DNA of 64,000 nt from positions 62,001 to 126,000 of the forward strand of contig CANNZV010001860.1 in assembly GCA_947561585.1 (NCBI GenBank). The letters are read 5' to 3'. Below the pieces are notes generated by a model, which worked only from the letters and a program-made list of their open reading frames with translations, ran no database searches and was not told the DNA's origin. Made by a program: the position numbers and the translations under genes. This document shows, one piece after another, positions 55,925 through 64,000 of this stretch; the first letter of the stretch is position 1, and every line of letters starts with the position of its first letter. Source of the stretch: Caprella mutica (taxonomy: Eukaryota; Arthropoda; Malacostraca; Amphipoda; Caprellidae).

Positions 55925-56900
55925 AATATTTTAACTGAACACTTCACTCCTAACTACAGTAATCTGTCATTTTTGGGGTAACTTATGTAATCTAACAATG
56001 AGTGAGATTTTGTGATTATCTCTTATTCTATTCAAATTATTAATATCAATTTATAACAAGATCTATTTCAATTTTTAATTAAATACTCTATACTAAGATG
56101 TCAAATTTATCATTTCTAGAATTAATTTATCAAATAAAATTCAATTTGTTATGTAAATTAATGAATTTGAATCGTTATGATGAGAATAAAACTATGGAAA
56201 AGTCAGATGCATTTCGCATAAAAATTAATATGGGTTAAATGACGAATTAGAAAATGAAGTGCATCAAATAGTTGAAAAATATATAAATCATAATAAACAA
56301 ATTCGTATTCGATCATCAGGATATCTTTTTGTAAAGTACTTAAAATAAACTTTTACTTTACTTTACTTTACTTTACTCCTTATTTTACTACTTTAATAAA
56401 CCATTTTACCTCTATTCATTTATATTCTATCGTCAGTCGTCAATTTAAAAATGCACAGTGTACACTGTTTCATAACTGATGTTATTATTACATTGTGATA
56501 AAAATAAAATTTTAAGACTTCAACTAATTAAAATATTATGGTCTTCCCTTTAAATCTATAACACTTATAATACTCATATATATACACTTCAATTTATTTT
56601 TTTTCGCTCAAAAGATATTTTTTCAAATTTTGTTAAATCATATCAGTGAAATTCATCACGTTTCAGTTTTGTTTGGAATTGAAATCTTTGTTATTTATAT
56701 TGAAACTTTGAAAAATAATTTTGGCTCTCGAAAGAGAGAATTTCCCTATAATAATTGTTCTATTTTTCAAACTTCAGTTTTAATGTAGTTTTTATTTTTT
56801 TATTCTGTATTTAGTGAACATTTAGAATAAAATGAAGTTAATATTTCTTCCTGAGAATTATTGGGAGATCTGTAACTATGTAAATAACTTAAATCATTGC
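55925..56900 (+). repeat. Repeat unit A-spacer-D, copy 3 (A lacks its 5' part)
   Basis: A begins inside 'ATTTTAACTGAACACTTCAC' and has 'TCATTTTTGGGGTAACTTAT'. The spacer and D (56590-56900) follow with 'AATCATATCAGTGAAATTCA' and hairpin TTTTGGCTCTCGAAAGAGAG (56720-56739, GAAA loop). A (CTTTA)n microsatellite lies at about 56352-56376. Confidence 0.75.
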
Positions 56901-57080
56901 ATAAAATGATTATCTGTTTCAGTTTATAAGATGTGTTTTATTTGATCGTCTACTGCGACCATGTAAGCATATTTTACCAGCCGTTTAATACATGTAAATT
57001 TGACTTCATTAAAAACAGTACATATAATACCAGTTCTGAGTATGTACTATTATAATTTGATTATTGTCTAAATATCAAAC

Positions 57081-57400
57081 AATATTATAATTTTATTGAA
57101 TGGAACTGTGTACATCTTATGTTCGACAAATAAACCATATAAACAAATATTTCGTTAACACTGACACAATAACCAAATATTCAGTATTCACAAGCACCTT
57201 CAGTATTCAGAAGCACCTTCAGTATTCAGAAGCACCTTCAGTATTCACAAGCACCTTCAGTTTTCACAAGCACCTTCAGTATTCACAAGCACCTTCAGTA
57301 TTCACAAGCACCTTCAGTATTCACAAGCACCTTCAGTATTCACAAGCACCTTCAGTATTCACAAGCACCTTCAGTATTCACAATCACCTTCAGTATTCTA
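57081..57400 (+). repeat. 19-bp minisatellite with flank, plus orientation
   Basis: Unit TTCAGTATTCACAAGCACC repeated about 11 times (57179-57395), preceded by 'TTTTATTGAATGGAACTGTG' and 'CACTGACACAATAACCAAAT'. The unit has no stop in any of the three frames it cycles through, so a 105-codon frame spans it. The matching inverted copy at 59120-59448 shows the flank and array moved together. Not a gene. Confidence 0.9.
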
Positions 57401-57690
57401 CAATTGAATATTATTAAAAGTTAGTTCTATTTATAATAAATACTTAAATGATATTTATAAAGTAATTTCTATATATTTTGTTTGTGGAATAAATATTGAT
57501 AAAAGCTACTTTGATTAATTAATTCATTGAATGCTAATTACAATTTTCTTTTGTTGTATCATATGTATATATTATTTTACATAAATTTATGACTTGAATT
57601 TAAAAGTATATTCAAAATCATTTCGTATATTTATAAAGTAATGAATTTCTGTGAAAAAGTCATAATTAACGGCAATGTAGTCAGACAAAT
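57401..57690. other. AT-rich spacer
   Basis: AT-rich; 'TGTTTGTGGAATAAATATTG' near 57480 resembles 28180. No gene. Confidence 0.35.
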
Positions 57691-58125
57691 TTCTGCCTCA
57701 ATGAGAGATAGACAGAGTGGTCTACATGCAGCTTGAAATCACTAAACTGATAATTGTATTTTCTTTCCTTTCCAATGTTTGTTGAGGCCTATTGATTGAA
57801 TGAAATTATAGATTTATACCCAATTGGAATATGGAATGATTTTAGTTATGCACAATAAATTCCACTTTCAATAAGATGGTACATCTTCAGTCCCTTCAAA
57901 AGGTGACTCAGTGAGTGAAGACAATTTGCACATCTTATGTAGTTCAGAACATTTTGTCTCTCTCCTCAGCTCACTTCAACACAATGGACTTTATTCGGTT
58001 GGTTCTGTAAAGTGTAGAATAACTTGCCCTCAAACTGCAATTGAAAATACTAATTTTTATCTACAAAATCAGGGTAGGATGTACACTAAGAAAATTTGCG
58101 TGAAGAAACGAAATGTTCTGTGATT
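57690..58125 (+). repeat. Repeat block with short open frame, copy 2
   Basis: Collinear with the reverse complement of 33885-34335. The frame (57911-58123) begins with GTG and encodes MSEDNLHILCSSEHFVSLLS (first codon read as Met) and so on. About seven of the first 61 residues differ between the copies, and few of the base changes are silent. I see no start, splice or domain evidence. Confidence 0.65.
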
Positions 58126-58129
58126 TTTT

Positions 58130-58550
58130 TTCTACAAAATCATGGAAGGATATGCCAAAGACTATAATTTTGATGGTTTAATTTATGCTGGAATAAATTT
58201 TAATCTATTTTCTTCAATTTCATACAGAATCAAAAAAACATATTATAAATTATTCTGTAAAACCACCAATTTTCTCCGCACCCTGTATACGTTCATTTTA
58301 TATTAACTAATTCATGACATTTGCTTCATACCTATAAAAATTTTATCGGATACTTTATTATCTTCCTCAAAAAGTAACTAAATGCATGTTACTATAATTT
58401 TTTCAGACTAAGATAAGGTACCTAGTCTCAGATTAGGTGAAAAAAACTCAATAGGTTATAATTTATCCCACGGGTTTAGGAAATACTCCCCACAGGCATT
58501 TATAAATACCCATATGAAGAGCTACCTAAAGATGAGAAGTTGGGGTGATT
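58130..58550. other. Unassigned DNA
   Basis: 'TTTCTCCGCACCCTGTATA' near 58270 looks like a DNA-transposon end (CAGGGTG type), but no partner was found. Confidence 0.35.
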
Positions 58551-58555
58551 TAAGA

Positions 58556-58855
58556 CTGGTACTTGGTGGTAATGATGGTTACAAGACTGGTACTTGATGG
58601 TAATGATGGTTACAAGACTGGTACTTGATGGTAATGATGGTTACAAGACTGGTACTTGATGGTAATGATGGTTACAAGACTGGTACTTGATGGTATTGAT
58701 GGTTACAAGACTGGTACTTGATGGTAATGATGGTTACAAGACTGGTACTTGATGGTAATGATGGTTACAAGACTGGTACTTGATGGTATTGATGGTTACA
58801 AGACTGGTAATGATGGTTAAAAAACTGATGGTGATGGTTACAAAACTGGTACTTG
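58556..58855. repeat. 31-bp minisatellite, ~9-10 copies
   Basis: Unit 'GGTACTTGATGGTAATGATG' plus 'GTTACAAGACT', regular 31-bp period (for example 58589 and 58620). It decays at the right end. It lies between the two inverted 19-bp arrays. Confidence 0.92.
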
Positions 58856-58859
58856 ATAT

Positions 58860-59119
58860 GAATTATATTTAATTAGTGTGTTATTCCATATTAGTTTCAA
58901 TATATGATATTCCCTAATCTCCCAATCCTATCATAACATCTAAGTCCTAAGTTAATTAATTGAACCCAATCACTAGTTTCCACGTAGTACCACAGGTAAG
59001 ATGGCTACAATTATCGGTACTCAGGTGTGGATTCCGTAGAAAATATTCCTTGTTCAGCCCATAGGAAATAGCTATGCAGCCTGTTATCGTGTATGCCTCA
59101 GGCTTGCCAACCTATGCGC
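58860..59119. other. Unassigned DNA
   Basis: More GC than surroundings, no frame above 60 codons, no repeat match. Confidence 0.4.
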
Positions 59120-59134
59120 TTAACTTGGTGAATC

Positions 59135-59448
59135 CTGAGCACTGAGAGTGCTTGTGAATACTGAAGGTGCTTGTGAATACTGAAGGTGCTTCTGAATACT
59201 GAAGGTGCTTGTGAATACTGAAGGTGCTTGTGAATACTGAAGGTGCTTGTTAATACTGAAGGTGCTTGTGAATACTGAAGGTGCTTGTGAATACTGAAGG
59301 TGCTTGTGAATACTGAAGGTGCTTGTGAATACTGAATATTTGGGTATTGTGTCAGTGTTAAATAAATAGTTGTGTTTATTGTCTATTTGTCGGACATAGG
59401 ATGTACACAGTTCCATTCAATAAAATTTCAATGTTGTTTGATATTTCG
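59135..59448 (-). repeat. 19-bp minisatellite with flank, minus orientation
   Basis: Inverted copy of 57081-57400: about 10 units of GGTGCTTGTGAATACTGAA, then 'ATATTTGGGTATTGTGTCAG' and 'ATGTACACAGTTCCATTCAA'. The 98-codon minus frame mirrors the plus-strand frame and is a repeat artefact. Confidence 0.9.
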
Positions 59449-59449
59449 C

Positions 59450-60785
59450 TTGTTTGCAGCAACAACGTCATAAACACAAAAACATGTATTTTAGAGTTAT
59501 CTATATAGACATATAAATCATAAAATGCTGATTATTTTGGTAAAAAAATCACCTTTGTAACTCAAAAATATACCGCTAAAGAGGCTAAATGTCCTAACGA
59601 TATACCATTAAATGTACGTACATTACATGTACTAAAATGCCTCTCCTGAAAAACAGCTTTTTTGAAGTTATGACACTGTTCTCGCAAACAAGCGATTTAT
59701 TCTTTATCACTTGAAAGAAAGTAAAATGATTGAAATAATAATAATGCTCATAATTACTATTATATGTACTGTGTTTAATGCAGTCAAATTTCCAGGTTGT
59801 ATTACGTGGTTGGTAAAATATGCTGTCATGGTCGTAATAAAGTCTAGAGCTCTATAGACGATCAAATAAAAGCTATCCTTCGACATAAGAAAATATTTGA
59901 AACTGCGAATAACTTAGTGGTTAATAGGTGAGTTGGCACTTTGGGCAGAAGGCGGTTGAAAGTGATTATTATTGCGGTATGATGAATGAAAACTGAGATT
60001 TTAATCTATACACTGCGCCAACCTACTACTGCCTGAAGATACGTTAAATATTGCTGATAAATATTTAATGAGTTGCAGTGTTTAATAAAAACTTGAATGT
60101 TGTTATAGAAAACTTAGGTTTATATTCAATTTTAAAAATTAAACAGCATGGAATGAAAGATTTATTTTTCTAATTTCAACTAGCATATAGTTGCAGAATT
60201 CGGATACTATCAGTACTCGGAAACTTGGTGTCGAAACAAGTCATGAAACAATCCAACTTTTATAATAAATTTATAAATCATAGACCACTGTTCGAATACT
60301 GCTATGTTCTCCCAAATGAATTCTATCAGGACAATGTTCAATAATGACTATCCTTACTGATGCTATGATCTATATTAACTATTAATTATGGTAAACCACC
60401 AAGTACGGGGTTATATATGCACCAACCGGAAAACCATAACAACTATAAAATAGGTAGTAGACTATAAACTCTCCTCTGTACTTGTGTAATGTAAATACAT
60501 GTTATATAAATCGCTGAGAACCTAGTAGAGGAATTAAGTAGCCTAGGGCTGAAGATCAGTTCCAGCCTCTAAGGCTTCTAACCCTATGTTTAACTTACTT
60601 AATTGACCACTACTTAGTTCAAACACATATGTTGTGTGAAAATAAATAACTATACGAAAAATAGTCTCAAGGTATGGTTTATTGTAGTTTTGGTTATAAA
60701 ATATACAAGATTAAAAGTAGTACAATCTTAAAATACAAACAGTCTGATTCTTAAAATTTGTATCAGTGAAGAATCTAGAAATATG
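59450..60785. other. Unassigned DNA
   Basis: About 1.3 kb without an ORF above 60 codons and without matches to the repeat modules. This is the largest stretch in which I see nothing interpretable. Confidence 0.45.
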
Positions 60786-61045
60786 AAATGCCTAGAAATA
60801 TGAAACTTACCTAAAAATATAAAACCTATCTAAAAATAAAAAACCTACCTATAAATATAAAATATATCTAAAAATAAAAAACCTACCTATAAATATAAAA
60901 TATATCTAAAAATAAAAAACCTACCTATAAATATAAAATATATCTAAAAATAAAAAACCTACCTATAAATATAAAATATATCTAAAAATAAAAAACCTAC
61001 CTAAAATATGAAACCTACTTAAATTATAAAACCTGCCTAGGAATA
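60785..61045. repeat. 38-bp AT-rich tandem array
   Basis: Unit contains 'CCTACCTATAAATATAAAAT' and 'ATATCTAAAAATAAAAAA', regular at 38 bp between 60844 and about 60995, with degenerate shorter units on both sides. Confidence 0.88.
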
Positions 61046-61317
61046 TAAAACCTACCTAAAAATAAAATACTTATCTAAGTTACCAGTCTACATCAAAATA
61101 AAGTTAATAAATACAAAGCTAAAACATATTATACAGGAGTAGGGTTAAAAGGTTGAAGCAATATTTATTTATTGTGCTTTTGAATAATGAATAAAGGGTT
61201 ATAAGGGTTGAATCGATATTTTTATATTCTTTCTTTTTTCTATGTGCAACGGTAGTTTGGACATAGAATTACATAAAAATTTACGTTGATTGTTAAAAGC
61301 TTCGATAGATCTTTTAT
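61045..61317. other. AT-rich stretch, nothing recognised
   Basis: No signature. Confidence 0.4.
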
Positions 61318-61320
61318 TAA

Positions 61321-61720
61321 AGGCCCGTTTACACGCAACGATAAATAGGAGCGATTTATTGAGCACAGAGATCGCAACGATTTATCAGATGATTGAGACA
61401 GTGTTTACACGTAACGATTTTTACTCCAATATCATTATTTTTCACTAGTCGTCATAGACGAAACATTATGATGTTCTGTATTTGGAATGTGTTTGACATT
61501 ATATATTGAGTTAGATTGCAACGATTTATTGGAACCCTGTTTACACGTTCAAACTTATCGTTACGATTCGTATAAATTTGAGCCTGTTAGCACCAATCAC
61601 ACAATCCAATTCCAACTCCAGTAAATCGCTACGATCACCTGTTTACACGTACTGATAAATTGCAACAACCTCTTCATTACGATAAATCGCTTCAATTTAT
61701 CGTAGCGTGTAAACGGGCCT
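61321..61720. mobile_element. 400-bp MITE with TAA target duplication
   Basis: Ends AGGCCCGTTTACACGCAACG and its inverted copy ending ACGGGCCT (one mismatch in about 26 bp). TAA flanks both sides (61318-61320, 61721-61723), as for PIF/Harbinger elements. The motif GTTTACACG recurs inside (near 61402, 61532, 61643) along with AACGAT/ATCGTT and CGATTTAT motifs, giving an array of end-like sites. No ORF. Confidence 0.82.
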
Positions 61721-61723
61721 TAA

Positions 61724-61926
61724 AAATAGTGTCAAGGTATATAATAACAAATTAATACGTATTTTTATAAATAACGAATTATCTTGGGTTATTGTTTAAC
61801 TCATTATTCTAGTTATATAAACAGTCATCTTTTAATTAAAGTATATATAACATCTTTACATTACAGAAATAAAATAGCAATTAAAACTATTTTGTCGGTC
61901 GATGTTTTAAATAATATTGTGATGAT
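61724..61926. other. AT-rich spacer
   Basis: No signature. Confidence 0.4.
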
Positions 61927-61928
61927 TA

Positions 61929-62101
61929 GGGTTGTGACAATATGCTTTTAAAATCATAGATCCTGAAAACATTATACGTAGTCAATTAAAGACTCTTCAA
62001 TCGTTCTAAACAGGCGTTATATAGCATTCGATACCATTTCATTTCGTTTCATCTATGATATTCTTAAGATCTATGATTTTTAACGCATATTGTCACAACC
62101 C
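61929..62101. mobile_element. 173-bp MITE with TA target duplication
   Basis: Ends GGGTTGTGACAATATGCTTT and AACGCATATTGTCACAACCC are inverted copies, extending over about 34 bp to ATCATAGATC / GATCTATGAT. TA flanks both sides (61927-61928, 62102-62103). Not related by eye to the other MITEs here. No ORF. Confidence 0.82.
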
Positions 62102-62239
62102 TAGAGCTGGTGTTATTTTATCATGTTCAATTTTTATTATTGAAATTATTCATTTTATTCTAATTGAATCAATATTGTGATAAATTATAGTATGAATTTT
62201 TCTTACAGATAATACAAAGGAAATAGTTTCTGAGAAAAA

Positions 62240-62325
62240 TAAAAATAAGAAGAATAATTTACGTACAACATATAAAGAAATGGTCCAAATACAGAACCTT
62301 GAGGAATCCCACTTAATTGTGTTAT
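62240..62325 (-). pseudogene. Non-LTR retrotransposon reverse transcriptase fragment
   Basis: The minus strand reads TQLSGIPQGSVFGPFLYMLY then VNYS. 'GxPQGSxxGPxLFxxYxND' is the conserved reverse transcriptase motif (palm region) of non-LTR retrotransposons such as the Jockey and RTE groups. Only about 28 codons match; the upstream fingers motifs and the downstream YADD box are not found, and the flanks are AT-rich non-coding. It is a scrap of an old insertion. The 61-codon frame previously open here (62150-62335) is in a different frame and is not the RT. The motif is distinctive enough for fair confidence. Confidence 0.65.
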
Positions 62326-62334
62326 TAATTAGCA

Positions 62335-62778
62335 ATATCTATCAAAGCGTAGTATATAATTAACTTTAATTATCAGGGATTATTATTTGTTCTAAATAGT
62401 TGAATATGATTATTTACTTTGATCACACATCGTTGGCATTTCCAATGGATTGTTCCAAGCAAGCGAATTGTGATAATGACCCTAATCATAATTAAATTTT
62501 GCGTGAGTATAAAATCTTTAGAATTATGTACATCTCATTAAAAAGACATGTGAGATTTCCTAACTAAAATTGACCTATAGTTAAGCAGTATCACCATTGC
62601 TCACAGACGATATTTCCAGTTATTGCAACATTTCCAGCATGTCATCAGACTTCTCATTTCCACTTTAGTTGCCGACTTATCCTTAACTATATTAACAACA
62701 AATTCACATTTACAAACGGGTTTCTCTTTAAAAAAACTCGTATCTTTGCAGCCGATAAGGATTAGTCAACCCATTAGG
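62335..62778. other. Unassigned DNA
   Basis: No recognised coding or repeat signature. Confidence 0.4.
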
Positions 62779-62781
62779 TTA

Positions 62782-63029
62782 AGGGCCGTACACACGTAGG
62801 ATTTTTTAAGTCTTTCCACTAGACTTTTTGCTAAGCTCCTCCTATTTTTTCCACGAGAATATAAGAAAAAACGATATAATTATTATCTATTTTAGTTGAT
62901 ATCCATGATACCTGCAATGAATAAATACTAATTTTATCACATTTTCTTATATTCTCATGGAAAAAGTAGGAGGAGCTTAGCAAAAAGTCTGGTGGAAAGA
63001 CTTAAAAAACCCTACGTGTGTACGGCCTT
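62782..63029. mobile_element. 248-bp MITE with TTA target duplication
   Basis: Long inverted ends (about 100 bp): AGGGCCGTACACACGTAGG at the left, CCTACGTGTGTACGGCCTT at the right, with inner 'AGTCTTTCCAC', 'GCTAAGCTCCTCCTA' and 'GAGAATATAAGAAAA' paired. TTA flanks both sides (62779-62781, 63030-63032), consistent with PIF/Harbinger. The centre shares 'ATCCATGATACCTGCA' with the MITE fragment at 3930. A 70-codon frame overlaps the right arm and is not a gene. Confidence 0.82.
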
Positions 63030-63032
63030 TTA

Positions 63033-63547
63033 GACTATCCAAATCCTTACGCAGCAAGCTCTTTACCTCCATGTGGATGGAATTAACGAAATATGAAATA
63101 TTTCTCGAGACGCTTTTATGAATACCTAGTATATAATATCCACCGAAATAACATGGGATTAATACAGAGTAATCTTTTAAAGGTTCCAAACTACTTAGTC
63201 CAATGAATGGCTCTAGGAAACATGACGATAAGACTATTTTAAAGCTTTTCGTAATATCCTAATCGTCTTAACTGAGTAGAGAGATTAATCGTAGTGTACA
63301 GGTGAACATTGAATTAGGTTAGACGTTTAAGTCCCTTTCCTCTTCAGTGACTGCTTTATTTTGAGTTATTTACTACTTAAATTATATGTATTATGAATAA
63401 AATGTTGTCAGTTATAATTGATAGAAGCCTATGGCAGTAACCTGGGTATAAAAGATTGTAAGGAATACCCTGTATTAACGATAATGTGAATCGTATTGCC
63501 ATTAAAAAGATATAAGCTGTTAAAATTGTGTACCCAAATGATTGAGC
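63033..63547. other. Unassigned DNA
   Basis: No repeat or coding signature seen. Confidence 0.4.
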
Positions 63548-63807
63548 TTATGTACTATCAGAGAAAAGAGTCACTGCATGATGTACCATCAGAGAAAAGA
63601 GTCACTGTGATGATGTACTATCAGAGAAAAGAGTCACTGTGATGATGTACTATCAGAGAAAAGAGTCACTGTGATGATGTACTATCAGAGAAAAGAGTCA
63701 CTGTGATGATGTACTATCAGAGAAAAGAGTCACTGTGATGATGTACTATCAGAGAAAAGAGTCACTGTGATGATGTACTATCAGAGTAAAGAGTCACTGT
63801 GATGATG
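63548..63807. repeat. 32-bp minisatellite running into the gap
   Basis: Unit 'ACTATCAGAGAAAAGAGTCA' plus 'CTGTGATGATGT', strict 32-bp period, about eight nearly identical copies. It is cut off by the run of N, so true copy number is unknown. Confidence 0.93.
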
Positions 63808-64000
63808 NNNNNNNNNNNNNNNNNNNNNNNNNNNNNNNNNNNNNNNNNNNNNNNNNNNNNNNNNNNNNNNNNNNNNNNNNNNNNNNNNNNNNNNNNNNNN
63901 NNNNNNNNNNNNNNNNNNNNNNNNNNNNNNNNNNNNNNNNNNNNNNNNNNNNNNNNNNNNNNNNNNNNNNNNNNNNNNNNNNNNNNNNNNNNNNNNNNNN
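63808..64000. other. Assembly gap (N)
   Basis: 193 N to the end of the window. It directly follows the 32-bp array, so the array probably broke the assembly. Confidence 1.

Noticed and set aside
57100..57417. 105-codon frame, with a near-copy on the minus strand at 59120-59416
   Set aside because: Generated by the 19-bp minisatellite and its flank in inverted orientation; similarity is explained by DNA duplication, with no domain or splice evidence.
57911..58123. Open frame kept in two copies (also 33900-34100), MSEDNLHI...
   Set aside because: Starts with GTG, changes between copies are mostly residue-changing, and it lies inside a larger repeat block. Neutral persistence is the simpler explanation, though a distant transposon protein cannot be excluded.

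Overview
The window reads as AT-rich, gene-poor, repeat-dominated nuclear DNA of an animal, most likely an insect. I see no complete host protein-coding gene, no rRNA and no intact tRNA. The identifiable protein signatures are all broken transposon genes: a jerky/Tigger-type (pogo) transposase, two other DDE-transposon remnants, a Copia-type gag and a scrap of non-LTR reverse transcriptase. Together with many MITE-like and foldback elements and unusual GC-rich minisatellites, this resembles a hemipteran genome (a planthopper would fit), but I cannot prove the species.

Most of the window is a mosaic of a few non-coding repeat modules, present in both orientations. I name them for reference. 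A: about 190 bp, 21 copies, with a near-invariant core. B, C and E: B carries a 100-bp block almost identical in five copies. D: a 0.5-1 kb unit with a small recurring hairpin. F: about 0.8 kb. H and K: modules outside A. I: lies beside satellite-like degenerate repeats of the type 'GACATTTGGCCGAA'. Typical orders are H-K-A-C'-B'-E' and its reverse, A-spacer-D, and A'-F. The outer neighbour of A changes between K, F and the GACATTTGGCC satellite. In two places A is mirrored against itself, giving long palindromes.

Region by region: 0-8 kb has a TTAA-flanked MITE, an AAGGTCA-rich repeat, D and F copies and a TA-flanked pogo element of 1.5 kb. 9-20 kb is a mosaic of A, B, C, D, H and K with a 46-bp minisatellite and a 234-bp foldback hairpin. 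20-24 kb is one transposon of 4.04 kb with 11-bp terminal inverted repeats, 6-bp target duplication, repeat arrays near both ends, two nested elements and exon-like segments. 24.5-25.4 kb is a 15-bp minisatellite. 25.5-49 kb is a dense mosaic with mirrored copies and the gag remnant. 48.8-50.7 kb holds two DDE-transposon remnants. 51-60 kb has D/A copies and an inverted pair of 19-bp minisatellites. 60-64 kb has a 38-bp array, three MITEs, a reverse transcriptase scrap, a 32-bp array and an assembly gap.

Nothing here works as a pathway. The interest lies in mobile-element structure, a nearly invariant block in otherwise diverged repeats, and a possible spliced gene fragment inside the 4-kb element. 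Alignments were done by eye; most repeat boundaries are good to about 10-30 bases, while boundaries fixed by target duplications are exact.
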